Shown here: positions 45,468 through 53,717 of the stretch, in pieces | How the letters are laid out: each line of letters starts with the position of its first letter | Numbering within the stretch: the first letter of the stretch is position 1 | Source: CAVROP01 sp050012175 | Lineage (GTDB): Bacteria > Acidobacteriota > Terriglobia > UBA7540 | Direction: 5' to 3' | NCBI GenBank assembly: GCA_050012175.1 | Contig: JBEKHR010000009.1 | Location: 62,001-126,000 of the forward strand | Length of the DNA: 64,000 bases | Position numbers and translations under genes: made by a program | Notes under the pieces: generated by a model | Seen by the model: the letters and a program-made list of their open reading frames with translations, nothing else | Databases searched by the model: none | Told to the model about the DNA's origin: nothing

Positions 45468-46517
45468 ATCCGCACACGATTTGCCCAATCCGCATTCGCG
45501 CTCATTTTGCTGGCGCCTTGCGTCTGTGCCGCCAGGGGGCTGCGGATCGGCGTCTTTGGCCTCTTTCATCCTGAGCGGGTGGTGATTTCCGCCTTGCCCG
45601 CGCAAACGGTGATTGTCACCGCTGGTACACAGCAAATCGTCGTTTCGGATGGTGGAGGAGCCTTTTTGTATCTGGAAGGGAACCAAGTACGTGTTCGATT
45701 CAATGATGAGAGCCTCGTGGCCTCTGAAGTAGACGTGGCAGATCGAATGGGAAGAGGCACAGATTTCCTATTATCAATTCCCGGCAAGGTCACGCGCCGC
45801 TTTCGCGGCAAGCTTGCAGTGAAGTGTCAGATCAACGAACTGGAAGCTGTGGTGGAAATGGACCTGGAGACGGCCGTCGCCTCAGCGGTGGCCGCGGAGA
45901 GCGTGCCCGGGGCTCCTCTCGAGGCTTTGAAAGCCCAGGCGGTTGCCACGCGTTCGTATTATCTGGCTTCGCAATTGCGCCACGGACAGTTTGATTTCTG
46001 CGACACGACTCATTGCCAGTTCCTTCGCGAAGCGCCTTCTCCACATTCCCTCGCTGCCCAGGCCACCGCGGCCACGCACGGCCTTGTCCTCTTGTACGAG
46101 GGCACGACCATCCCGGCCCTGTTCACCGGGAGCTGCGGCGGAAGGACCCGGACTCTTGCGGAGATTGGTCTCGCGCCGGGTCCCTACCCCTATTTCTCCG
46201 TGCCCTGCAATTACTGCCTGCACCACGCCCCGCATTGGTTGGCGCGACTCGACCCCAAAGAAGCCGCCGAGCTCGCAAGCCACTCTGAAGGAAGCCGGTT
46301 GAGGCTCGGCCGCATCTTGGGTTGGGACGCTGTACCCGGCAACAACTACGAATTGCAACGCGAGGGTGACGTCGTGGTGGTGGAAGGCCGCGGTAAGGGT
46401 CATGGCGTGGGCCTCTGCCAATTAGGCACGGCTTGGATGGCCAAGCAGGGATACGGCTTCCAGGAAATTCTCGCCCATTATTATCCGAACACTGTAGTGG
46501 GAACGCCGAGCAACTGA
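45468..46517 (+). CDS. SpoIID/LytB-domain protein (peptidoglycan glycan-strand lytic enzyme)
   Basis: The domain is clear: VASAVAAESVPGAPLEALKAQAVATRSYYLASQ with the likely catalytic Glu, CDTTHCQFLRE, GSCGGRT, and GHGVGLCQLGTAWMAKQGYGFQEIL near the C-terminus. SpoIID-type enzymes cut glycan strands stripped of peptides. No ATG/GTG/TTG gives a complete signal peptide; TTG 45507 starts inside it. Reading from ATC 45468, 6 nt after GGAG, gives IRTRFAQSAFALILLAPCVCA, a good signal peptide. So either an ATC start is used or a base change or error removed the ATG. 349 residues on that start. Last gene of the block. Confidence 0.85.
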   Translation: MRTRFAQSAFALILLAPCVCAARGLRIGVFGLFHPERVVISALPAQTVIVTAGTQQIVVSDGGGAFLYLEGNQVRVRFNDESLVASEVDVADRMGRGTDFLLSIPGKVTRRFRGKLAVKCQINELEAVVEMDLETAVASAVAAESVPGAPLEALKAQAVATRSYYLASQLRHGQFDFCDTTHCQFLREAPSPHSLAAQATAATHGLVLLYEGTTIPALFTGSCGGRTRTLAEIGLAPGPYPYFSVPCNYCLHHAPHWLARLDPKEAAELASHSEGSRLRLGRILGWDAVPGNNYELQREGDVVVVEGRGKGHGVGLCQLGTAWMAKQGYGFQEILAHYYPNTVVGTPSN

Positions 46518-46704
46518 GCCGTCGGAATTCAATCCCGGTATGCTGGTTCATTAGTGTACTGCCCTTGCATCGTACTGTTGCGAAGTTCAGGCTTCCCTTC
46601 AAATGCGAATTGTGGGAGTATTTAGGTTCGCAACGTGAACCTCCTGTCCCCTCCCAAACTTGAGTGGGCGTTTCAAAACCGAAGGGACGACGGGGAATTG
46701 ATAC

Positions 46705-47697
46705 TTGGCCTCTGTCAATAGCCTGACAATCAAAGAAGTCTTCGACTTGGTGCGTGCTGACCTCGAGAAGGTGGAAGAGGAGTTTCGCCTGCAGAGCATC
46801 TCCAGCGTTCAGCCCATCACCGAGATCGGCCAATACCTTCGAGGCAGCGGGGGCAAAAGACTGCGCCCCGCCCTGGTGCTGCTCTCCTCCAAACTGTGTG
46901 GTTTTGAGGGGCCGGCTGCGATTCGGCTCGGGACCGTGGTCGAACTCATCCACACCGCCACGCTCGTTCACGACGACGTGATTGACGAGGCGGACACGCG
47001 CCGGGGACGACCTTCCACAAATTCCCGCTGGGGCAACCACTTGAGTGTGCTGGCCGGGGATTGGCTTTACATGCAGGCCTTTAACATTGCCCTGGCGGAG
47101 CGCAACTTCAAGATACTTGACCTCTGCATCGCCTTAACGCAGGCCATGGTCGAGGGCGAGTTGCTGCAACTCACTTGGCAGAGAAGGATTGACGTCCCCG
47201 AAGATGTCTATTTCGAGTTGACTTACCGCAAGACTGCTTGCCTGTTTTCCGTTTCTCTCCGATTGGGTGCGGTACTGGCAGGAAGGAGCGAGGAGGAGGA
47301 AAGACAGTTAGGTGCTTATGGCCACAATTTTGGCTTGTCCTTCCAGCTTATCGATGACGTACTCGATTTTACTTCCTCCGAGGAGATATTAGGAAAGCCT
47401 ATCGGCAATGACCTTCGCGAAGGCAAGGTCACGTTACCGCTGATCTATCTCCTGCAACGCTGTGGACACGAGGAGGCTCAGAAAGTGAGGTCTGTGCTCG
47501 AAGATGGCGGCTTCAACTCGGCAGGATTTAGTGAGATTCTAGACCTGATCGACCGGTATAACACCTTGCAGGCCGCGAGAGAAAAGGCCCAGGAATTTGC
47601 TCAGAAGGCCAAACGCTGTCTGGAGACGTTCCCGGACACGCCTTACAAGGATGCCCTGCGATCCCTGCCTGACTTCATGCTGGATCGCGAGTTCTAA
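46705..47697 (+). CDS. polyprenyl diphosphate synthase (trans-isoprenyl type)
   Basis: 330 residues. The first Asp-rich motif is D90-D91-V-I-D94 in LVHDDVIDEADTRRGRP, the second is LIDDVLDF; GGKRLRPALVLLS is the diphosphate-binding block. Such enzymes make long-chain prenyl diphosphates for quinones. Chain length cannot be read from sequence. TTG 46705 is the likely start, with GGGGA about 9 nt upstream. Not clearly part of the previous block (190-bp gap). Confidence 0.92.
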   Translation: MASVNSLTIKEVFDLVRADLEKVEEEFRLQSISSVQPITEIGQYLRGSGGKRLRPALVLLSSKLCGFEGPAAIRLGTVVELIHTATLVHDDVIDEADTRRGRPSTNSRWGNHLSVLAGDWLYMQAFNIALAERNFKILDLCIALTQAMVEGELLQLTWQRRIDVPEDVYFELTYRKTACLFSVSLRLGAVLAGRSEEEERQLGAYGHNFGLSFQLIDDVLDFTSSEEILGKPIGNDLREGKVTLPLIYLLQRCGHEEAQKVRSVLEDGGFNSAGFSEILDLIDRYNTLQAAREKAQEFAQKAKRCLETFPDTPYKDALRSLPDFMLDREF

Positions 47698-47717
47698 GGA
47701 CACCTTCTTACCCCGGC

Positions 47718-48308
47718 ATGAAGCACCGCCACGAAACCGAAATCAAGTTGCTGGCTCGTGACCGCAAACAGTTGGGGAAAGGCCTGTCTCATCTGGGCTT
47801 CAAGGTTTTGAAGGCACGGCACTTTGAGAGCAATTACCTTTTCGACTTCCCGGACCTTCGGCTTCGCAGGTCTCGCTGTCTTCTCCGATTGCGTTTCGCT
47901 CACGGCGAAGACCGGTTGACGTTCAAGGGGCCATCGCTCCGCCAGCGTTGGTACGAAACCAGACGCGAAATCGAAACCCGAGTCGAAGACGGAGTGCTCC
48001 TGCGCGAGATTCTGAAGAACCTGGGGTTGAAGCAAGTATTCATTTATGAAAAGTACCGGACCATCTATGCCGAAGGTAACAAAGCAGACTTTCATGGACT
48101 GCCCCAGGTAGCGTACGACGAGACGCCCATAGGCAACTACCTCGAGCTTGAAGGGCCGGAGAAATGGATCGACGAGGTTGCGACCCGGCTTGGATATTCG
48201 CGCCAGGATTACATCACCAGCAGCTATTTGGCTCTTTACTGTCAGAAGTGCCAGGAAGAAGGCAAGACCCCAGGTAATATGGTTTTGAAGGGGCGCAAAT
48301 CGCGATAG
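47718..48308 (+). CDS. CYTH-domain protein (triphosphatase/class IV adenylate cyclase fold)
   Basis: 196 residues beginning with the ExExK signature E6-T-E8-I-K10. LRLRFAHGEDRLTFKGP, RREIETRVEDG, EKYRTIYAEG and DETPIGNYLELEGP follow the tunnel-fold strands with their charged residues. CYTH enzymes hydrolyse triphosphates or make cAMP. The stop TAG (48306) is contributed by a repeat element: without it, the frame would continue a further nine codons or so to a TGA. ATG 47718 has a weak ribosome binding site. Confidence 0.85.
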   Translation: MKHRHETEIKLLARDRKQLGKGLSHLGFKVLKARHFESNYLFDFPDLRLRRSRCLLRLRFAHGEDRLTFKGPSLRQRWYETRREIETRVEDGVLLREILKNLGLKQVFIYEKYRTIYAEGNKADFHGLPQVAYDETPIGNYLELEGPEKWIDEVATRLGYSRQDYITSSYLALYCQKCQEEGKTPGNMVLKGRKSR

Positions 48309-48420
48309 TGTCCTAGTATGGGATGTAGGGCCGGTCCCGCAAGGCGGGACCGGCCAGGCCGCCCCGTCCCGTCCCGCCATGGCGGGAGAGGGGCGGCCCT
48401 ACAGTCGAATTGGGACACTA
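48306..48420. mobile_element. MITE-like inverted-repeat element
   Basis: Imperfect terminal inverted repeats of about 26 bp (TAGTGTCC...GTAGGGCCG and CGGCCCTAC...GGACACTA) bracket inner hairpins GTCCCGC/GCGGGAC and CCCGCC/GGCGGG. AAATCGCGAT is present on both sides (48297-48306 and 48423-48432), like a target duplication with a 2-3 bp offset on the right. It has no coding capacity. Confidence 0.65.
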
Positions 48421-48431
48421 CCAAATCGCGA

Positions 48432-48460
48432 TTGGGTTTCGTTGCCACCTGAGTTATAAT
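48432..48460 (+). promoter_or_regulatory. sigma70-like promoter of tatA
   Basis: TTGGGT (48432-48437), 17-bp spacer, TATAAT (48455-48460), 53 nt before the tatA ATG. The -35 box overlaps the right flank of the MITE-like element. Confidence 0.6.
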
Positions 48461-48513
48461 AGGTTTGATTGGTGCGCCGCTGACATTGGGTGGGCGGGCG
48501 AGGAGGATGTGTT

Positions 48514-48699
48514 ATGGAGGGTTTGTTTCAGCCAACCCATTTGATTTTCATATTGCTCATTGTGTTGATCCTGTTCGGACCAGGAAAGTTGCCGGAACTC
48601 GGAAAGGGCTTGGGGAAGGGAATTCGCGAGTTCAAGGATGCCATCAAAGGCGGCATGGAGGGGAGCTCGGAAAAGAAAGAGGAAGAGAAGAAGCCCTAA
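48514..48699 (+). CDS. tatA: Sec-independent translocase subunit TatA/E-like
   Basis: 61 residues: a short N-terminal membrane helix (LIFILLIVLILFG), the conserved hinge FGPGKLPELGKGLGKG, an amphipathic helix (IREFKDAIKG) and an acidic/basic tail. TatA subunits form the pore for folded proteins with twin-arginine signals. ATG 48514 is set by AGGAGG with a 7-nt gap; the upstream in-frame ATG lacks one. No tatC is adjacent. Confidence 0.9.
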   Translation: MEGLFQPTHLIFILLIVLILFGPGKLPELGKGLGKGIREFKDAIKGGMEGSSEKKEEEKKP

Positions 48700-48812
48700 G
48701 CCGTCCTCCGCATTTCCACTCTTGCGAAGATCTTTCTCTGCCCCTGTCCTTCATTGTTCAACGGCAAGCTCAGCAAAAGCGAGAATCCCAAAGGGTGGTA
48801 CGGATCGCATAA

Positions 48813-48887
48813 TCCTCGGTAGCTCAATGGTAGAGCGTTCGGCTGTTAACCGAAGGGTTCCAGGTTCGAGTCCTGGCCGAGGAGCCA
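48813..48887 (+). tRNA. tRNA-Asn (anticodon GTT)
   Basis: Acceptor TCCTCGG pairs with CCGAGGA; D-arm TAGCTCAATGGTAGAGC; anticodon stem TTCGG/CCGAA enclosing CTGTTAA with anticodon GTT; T-arm CCAGG TTCGAGT CCTGG; discriminator G and encoded CCA. Its 3' half is the integration site of the element that follows. Confidence 0.97.
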
Positions 48888-48889
48888 AC
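48843..48889 (+). repeat. attL: 47-bp direct repeat in the tRNA-Asn 3' end
   Basis: Runs from the anticodon loop (CTGTTAACCG) through the CCA end plus AC, and is identical to 55570-55616. Confidence 0.9.
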
Positions 48890-48928
48890 ACAACAAAGAA
48901 CTTAGCCCCAAGACACGGAATCGAAAAA

Positions 48929-48945
48929 GTACCAAATCGTACCAC
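48929..48945. promoter_or_regulatory. possible integrase arm-type site, left
   Basis: GTACCAAATCGTACCAC lies immediately after the integrase stop. A near copy, GTACCAAACCGGTACCAC, is at 55469-55486 near the other end of the element. Confidence 0.4.
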
Positions 48946-50076
48946 CTAGACCCCCAATAGCATCTTGACCACTCCGCTGTTGGCCTCACGATGAGCCGGG
49001 GTCAAGTCCGGGTCAAGGCCGTAAATCTCCGCTGTTGTTCTAACGTTGGCGTGCCGCATAAGTTCTTTTTGAACTTCCAGCGAAGTACCGCACCGTTTCA
49101 GGCTTGCGCGGTAAGTGTGCCGAAACGTGTGCCAGCCCACCTTGCTGATTTCCGCCTTCGTCGCCGCTGGCTGAATGTAATCCTTGAGGACCATTCCCTG
49201 CCAACGGGCCTTGCCGGTATCCCCGGCAAAAACATAATCTGACTCGGCGGTGTAATGCGCCTTTCTGCGCCAATCGAGCAAAGCTGTAGCAAGCCCTGGA
49301 TCAAGTGGCACGGGCTTTTCTGAGGCTTCGGTTTTTGTCGCATCTTCTCTGCCCGCCACCACACTGCGTTTAACGTCGATTGCAAGGTTCTGCCACTTGA
49401 TATCGCCCCACTTCAACCCGACGATTTCGCAGACCCGCAGTCCGGTGCATCCTGCCACTAAGACCATAGTCCGGTAGGGGTCATTCAGTTTGTCCAACAA
49501 AGCCCGGAACTGTTCCGGTGTGAGCACGCGCGGGATTTTGAGCCGTCTGGTGCTCTGCCGAACTAGCTGAATGGGGTTATGGTCAACCAACTTCCAGCGC
49601 CAAGCCCATTGATAGAGCAAGTAGAGAGCGTTCCTGATGTGGGCCTTGGTCTTTGGTGCAAGAGGCTTCTCTGTCTTCTTGCCTCGCAGGGATTCAAGCC
49701 AATCCATGACCGACATGGGGTCAACTCGGTCTAGAAACATGTCGCCCCACCGTGGCCGGATGTAGGCTTCAAAATAGGTGCGGTACTCAGACTGCGTTTG
49801 GAATCGCCTTTCTTTCGGCAATTCCTCTTTCACGAAGCGATCTATCAAACCACCCACCGTAACCGAGTGAAATTGCTGCTGCGGATTCTGCGCGTTAACC
49901 TCAATGCGAAGATGCTCGACAGCCCTTTCCGCATCGGCCTTCGTAGGGAGTTTTTCAACCGTTCCGACCAACACTGACTTTCGCCTTCCGTTCTCGAAAT
50001 AGCGAAACTGCCAAACGTCTGGCCCCTTGTTCCGCTTGCGAATTCTCAAATCTCCGTACTGGTATCGTGCCTGCAT
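48946..50076 (-). CDS. tyrosine-type site-specific integrase
   Basis: 376 residues from ATG 50076, chosen because GGAGG lies 4 nt upstream (an in-frame ATG at 50112 lacks one). An N-terminal arm-binding region and SAM-like core-binding domain (about 60-160) precede the catalytic domain with GCTGLRVCEIVGLKWGD (Arg I), a Lys in DATKTEASEKPVPLD, HTFRHTYRASL (HxxR) and MRHANVRTTAEIYG (His, Tyr nucleophile). It faces its target tRNA-Asn, the standard layout, and should catalyse integration between tRNA 3' ends. Confidence 0.95.
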   Translation of the reverse strand: MQARYQYGDLRIRKRNKGPDVWQFRYFENGRRKSVLVGTVEKLPTKADAERAVEHLRIEVNAQNPQQQFHSVTVGGLIDRFVKEELPKERRFQTQSEYRTYFEAYIRPRWGDMFLDRVDPMSVMDWLESLRGKKTEKPLAPKTKAHIRNALYLLYQWAWRWKLVDHNPIQLVRQSTRRLKIPRVLTPEQFRALLDKLNDPYRTMVLVAGCTGLRVCEIVGLKWGDIKWQNLAIDVKRSVVAGREDATKTEASEKPVPLDPGLATALLDWRRKAHYTAESDYVFAGDTGKARWQGMVLKDYIQPAATKAEISKVGWHTFRHTYRASLKRCGTSLEVQKELMRHANVRTTAEIYGLDPDLTPAHREANSGVVKMLLGV

Positions 50077-50087
50077 GGTTCCTCCAA

Positions 50088-50303
50088 TCAGAATGAAGTT
50101 GCCGTGCGGCACGCTTGGCTGCCTGATTGTAGCCTTGAGTTGATCCAGGCGTCCAGCGCAGATACGCGATACCGCCAGAACTTCCCCACCTTGAGCGCAG
50201 GGACCTCTCCCCGTTTCGCCATCCGTTCAAGCACTTTCGGATGAATCCTCAGAACCCGTGACGCTTCCTTGCTGGTAAGAAGTATTTCAATTCCTTCTGC
50301 CAT
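50088..50303 (-). CDS. excisionase-like helix-turn-helix protein
   Basis: 71 residues with the MerR-like/HTH_17 pattern LLTSKEASRVLRIHPKVLERMAKRGEVPALKVGKFWRY. Such proteins bend att DNA and steer the integrase toward excision, and may also repress it. It lies 11 nt ahead of the integrase start, so the two are probably co-expressed. Confidence 0.88.
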   Translation of the reverse strand: MAEGIEILLTSKEASRVLRIHPKVLERMAKRGEVPALKVGKFWRYRVSALDAWINSRLQSGSQACRTATSF

Positions 50304-51194
50304 GCAGCTTAGAACCTCCCAGGGACCTGCCCCAGCTCTCGTTTGGGACCTGGTCCTGCCGTGACCTCACCCAGCCTGCGGTGTCCGCACTCACGACCCG
50401 CAGCAGGCCACCCGCTTGGCCCGCAAGATCGAGGCTTGCGAGTATTGCCCGATCATAGGGATTGATAAGTCGAACTTTTTTTTCTGTCAAATGACGACAA
50501 CGGAGGTTCTCCGTCCGACCAGGAAACGCAGGTCCAACGTCTGCGTTTGGAGACACGAATCACCACGATGTCTATAACTTAGCGTGATCCCAAGGCAAGA
50601 CTTCTGAGGATTTTTCTTGTTAGGAGGGTGCCTCACCGAAAAATGATGTGTCTGGATGGCAACCCTTGGAATCTGCAAATGAGGCAGGGCCGCAACTGTA
50701 ATCGCTGCAACGGGCTACTTCGTGTAGGACGGGTCAGTCCCGAGGGTGGCACTTCAGACTTGCAAATGGTTGCAAGAACTAATTCACACCCTATTGAGAA
50801 ACCATTGGACCAGTGAAAAATATTTGGTACTGATCGTGCGTCCGCCGCAGCCATCCCACCCATGAGGAATAGGTGTGTCGGGGTGGATGGCGCGCGAGTA
50901 CCGCCTTGCCCGTAAGTGGCCCGCTGACAAGCAGCGGCACCTTCATGCACGCCACATCCGCCGCCAGCGGAGCGTCACTTGGCAGTGTCAGGACTGCGCG
51001 ACGGCAGTGCGGCGCTGCGCGCCGGGTGCAGGGGTGACACGTCACCCCCCGCAGGGTGCTGTATGGGAACTTATGTTTCCATATGGGAACTTCTTGAAAA
51101 TTCAGCGCCTAACGCTGAATCGCTTCCTGCGAGGCGCTGAGCAGCAATCAAATGTTCCCGTATGGGAACCTCTTGATTTTATTGGGTGAAGTCA
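50304..51194. other. intergenic region of the element with hairpins and operator-like repeats
   Basis: No convincing gene. Features: the AACGCAG/CTGCGTT hairpin (about 50526-50549), a TTCAGCG/CGCTGAA hairpin (about 51101-51119), and TATGGGAAC at 51062, 51082 and 51161, two of them followed by (C/T)TCTTGA. The last has an inverted partner, GTTCCC-GTAT-GGGAAC. Confidence 0.55.
51062..51169. promoter_or_regulatory. TATGGGAAC operator-like repeat cluster
   Basis: Three TATGGGAAC words (51062-51070, 51082-51090, 51161-51169), the second and third each extended to an imperfect palindrome (TTTCCATATGGGAA; GTTCCCGTATGGGAAC). They precede the short frame at 51195 and look like binding sites for a dimeric repressor. 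Confidence 0.4.
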
Positions 51195-51299
51195 ATGGCG
51201 GCACTTTGGACGAAATCCACGAGCACGAAAGTTACCCACCAGGAGTACACCAGGTTTGAAGCCCTTGCGGGGCCGGAGAGAGAGCAAGAAGCGGCCTAG
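51195..51299 (+). pseudogene. 34-residue RHH-like remnant
   Basis: ATG 51195, with GGGTGA 6 nt upstream, gives MAALWTKSTSTKVTHQEYTR and so on, then FEALAGPE and a stop. The STKVTxxEYxRFEALA pattern matches the start of ribbon-helix-helix proteins such as MobC-type mobilisation or plasmid regulators, but the second helix is missing. Probably a truncated relic of a mobilisation or regulator gene. Confidence 0.4.
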
Positions 51300-51318
51300 C
51301 CACTGGTATCGGCGTGGC

Positions 51319-52131
51319 TCATGAGACGGTATTTCCCGAAAACTCTTGTTTCCAAACGCGGATCAGTGGCTTGATTGTAATGCAGCCTGCCTTGATGCCC
51401 TGGTCCCATGCTCGCTCGGGCACAATATTCCGAGAATGTTCCAGGACAACGCGTGACCAGTCGGCACAATCAACGAATGGTTTTCCAAGATCGTTCACTT
51501 CCGTCGCACAGAGGAATCCCAAGTAGACCAGCACGACCGGAACACCCATTGATGCGAGCTTCCATGCCCAAGCAAACCGGTTCGCTAATTGATAATGCGA
51601 ACCACGCGAGAGGTTCCAGCCTGCCATCGCTTTGTTCAGCCCTGCCGACGCAGCACCTATAGCGCGGCCAATCTGCTTGTGATTCGCAATGAACCCGGGG
51701 GACGCATCCTTATCAAGAGTTTTACCATATCTTTTCAGTTCCGCGTCGTGGGCTTTAGCCTCGACAAGAAGCAGACCGTCTTTCCCCCCGATTGTGCAGG
51801 TGCTCGCGATGTCCCAGTTCGGAGTGTTCGCTCGTTTTCGTGCGGCCAGCCACCAGCTTGTAACATTCTCGCGTTGGTCATCGGAAAGGAAGCCCGTCGA
51901 CTCTCCGAGTTTTGCTTCCTTGATGGGATTCTTGTCCCACTCGCGATTGGCCTTGCGCACCGGTAATCCCTGGGGCATCCAGAAGTCCTTTGCCTCGACA
52001 TGAATGCCAGGCAGCCCGACAAGTTTGGTTAACTTGTCGGCGACGATTGTTCGATCTCCTTCCATGAAGAGCAAGCAACGAGGGAAGCTACCACGTCTGC
52101 GATTTTTCGGTAACGCGTCAAGCCATTCCAT
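51319..52131 (-). CDS. PD-(D/E)XK-like nuclease, second gene of AAA+ cassette
   Basis: 270 residues. The core motif is W106-D107-IASTC, then GLLLVEAKAH with E124-x-K126, fitting a PD-(D/E)XK active site (Asp, then E-x-K). Surrounding segments such as QIGRAIGAASAGLNKA and FAWAWKLASMGVPVVLVYLG are helical and strand-like as in restriction-type folds. GGAGG lies 7 nt before ATG 52131, 23 nt after the AAA+ gene. Predicted DNA- or RNA-cutting effector of the cassette; the substrate is unknown and the family match is by motif only. Confidence 0.6.
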   Translation of the reverse strand: MEWLDALPKNRRRGSFPRCLLFMEGDRTIVADKLTKLVGLPGIHVEAKDFWMPQGLPVRKANREWDKNPIKEAKLGESTGFLSDDQRENVTSWWLAARKRANTPNWDIASTCTIGGKDGLLLVEAKAHDAELKRYGKTLDKDASPGFIANHKQIGRAIGAASAGLNKAMAGWNLSRGSHYQLANRFAWAWKLASMGVPVVLVYLGFLCATEVNDLGKPFVDCADWSRVVLEHSRNIVPERAWDQGIKAGCITIKPLIRVWKQEFSGNTVS

Positions 52132-52154
52132 GCCTCAGCCTCCTCGGACGGTCC

Positions 52155-53663
52155 CTATTTGATAGCCGTTGCAGCAGTGACGTCAGAATCTTCGATCAAT
52201 TCAAGCGCTGAACTATCAGCTTGTGGGTCTTGCACAACTCTGTTTGCCACGTTTGTGATTGCCCTTTCAAAGATATTTCGCACAAGCCGCGCGTTTCCGA
52301 ACCTCGAATCACGGTTCTGATAAGCAACATGAAAATAAGCCGAGAGTTTGACTTGTGCAGGCTCGCTCAGCTTGTAATCAGATTCCATGCAGAGGCGCAG
52401 GAAAATTTCCATTAGCTCCTCGGGCGCATAATCCGGGAAACTTAGGGATTTGTTGAAGCGAGACTGAAGCCCTGGGTTGGCGTCGAGAAAGCGGTTCATC
52501 TCAACCGGATAACCCGCCGCTATGACCACAAGGTCCTGACGGTTATCCTCCATGAATTTCAGCAACGTTTCGATCGCTTCATTGCCGAAATCCTGCGGAT
52601 CATCACTGCGTTTGAGTGCGTAAGCCTCATCAATGAAGAGGATTCCTCCGAGCGCTTTCTCGGCCACAGATCTGACCTTCAGAGCAGTCTGCCCGACATA
52701 ACCCGCGACCAGATCCGAACGATCCGTCTCAACTAGATGCCCTTTGCTGACGACCCCGAGTGCCTTGTAAATCTTCGAGAGCAGCCGGGCGACAGTAGTC
52801 TTGCCCGTACCAGGGTTACCGTGAAAAACCATATGCAGAGAGATTTCCGGAGACTTCAGACCCTTTGCACGACGCAGTTGCTGGACTCTTATGTAGTTGG
52901 TTAGCTCTGCCACATCCTCCTTAACATCTTTAAGTCCTATCAGACTCTTTAACTCCGCAATCAAAATTTCCGTGGAAGGTGTGGACTCCGCTGCCTGGTG
53001 GGTTGTGGTCTGACCCGTTTTGTCAATCCCCTTGCCCCCGTTTGCAGACTGTTGGCCCTTCGACTCTGGAGTGACCGGCACCTGTGAGTACTCGTTCACG
53101 TCATCGAGGTCTTTTGACTCTTGCAGGAGCCTCTCGTAATCGTCAAACACCTGCTGGCTTTCTTGTGATGGCGGACCATCCGCGTTCAAGAATTGGAATG
53201 CTACGCGTCGCAGCAGATTCTTGGCCGGGTCGGTATATTTGGTACCGAAAGCCTGGTCGTAGTTTTGCAGAATGGCAATAGTCGCTGGTCTTGCCAGCCC
53301 GACGGTGTTCCACTGTTTCTCAATATCATCCTTCAGTTTGACCAAATCTTCGTCTATTTGTGGTTTCCGCGTTCTGCATTGCAACACTGGTATATCATCC
53401 ACTTTATCGTAGATTGCACATATCATTGCATTCAAATCCTGCTGAATGAATTTACAAAATACAAAGGCGATCTTCGTGCGCATTTCGGAAACGTGTCGAT
53501 CAGCTCGGGTGAAATTTATGACGAGTGCAAGAACGGCACTTTCCAAAAGCGGTTCTAGCTTGTGCGGTTGCTGCTTGCCCTCTGGCCCGGAGACCGGTAG
53601 GCTCTGGACAAAAATAAATAAATCATTTCCTACTTCTCCCCACGCCTCATTTTTCATTTGCAT
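52155..53663 (-). CDS. CbbX/CfqX-type AAA+ ATPase with TerB-like N-terminal region
   Basis: 502 residues. Residues about 35-80 (LEPLLESAVLALVINFTRADRHVSE) look TerB-like. A Gln/Ser-rich linker at about 190-230 leads to the AAA+ module: Walker A GNPGTGKT (282-289), Walker B ILFIDEA (341-347), sensor region VIAAGYP and arginine finger in SRFNKS (R402). CbbX/EccA-type ATPases remodel partner proteins as hexamers. Placed between a small membrane protein and a nuclease on a tRNA island, it is a plausible sensor/motor of a defence system. That role is inferred. Confidence 0.85.
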   Translation of the reverse strand: MQMKNEAWGEVGNDLFIFVQSLPVSGPEGKQQPHKLEPLLESAVLALVINFTRADRHVSEMRTKIAFVFCKFIQQDLNAMICAIYDKVDDIPVLQCRTRKPQIDEDLVKLKDDIEKQWNTVGLARPATIAILQNYDQAFGTKYTDPAKNLLRRVAFQFLNADGPPSQESQQVFDDYERLLQESKDLDDVNEYSQVPVTPESKGQQSANGGKGIDKTGQTTTHQAAESTPSTEILIAELKSLIGLKDVKEDVAELTNYIRVQQLRRAKGLKSPEISLHMVFHGNPGTGKTTVARLLSKIYKALGVVSKGHLVETDRSDLVAGYVGQTALKVRSVAEKALGGILFIDEAYALKRSDDPQDFGNEAIETLLKFMEDNRQDLVVIAAGYPVEMNRFLDANPGLQSRFNKSLSFPDYAPEELMEIFLRLCMESDYKLSEPAQVKLSAYFHVAYQNRDSRFGNARLVRNIFERAITNVANRVVQDPQADSSALELIEDSDVTAATAIK

Positions 53664-53717
53664 GGAGCCCAGTGAATCTCCTTCTTTCGGTTGCGCGGAC
53701 CCGTATAAAACACTGTA

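Noticed and set aside
48751..48945. 64-residue protein antisense to tRNA-Asn
   Set aside because: Its RPGLEPGTLRLTAERSTIELP-like text is the familiar false protein read from the reverse strand of a tRNA gene.
50287..50556. 89-residue gene upstream of the excisionase
   Set aside because: Overlaps the excisionase start out of frame, has no good ribosome binding site and no family features.
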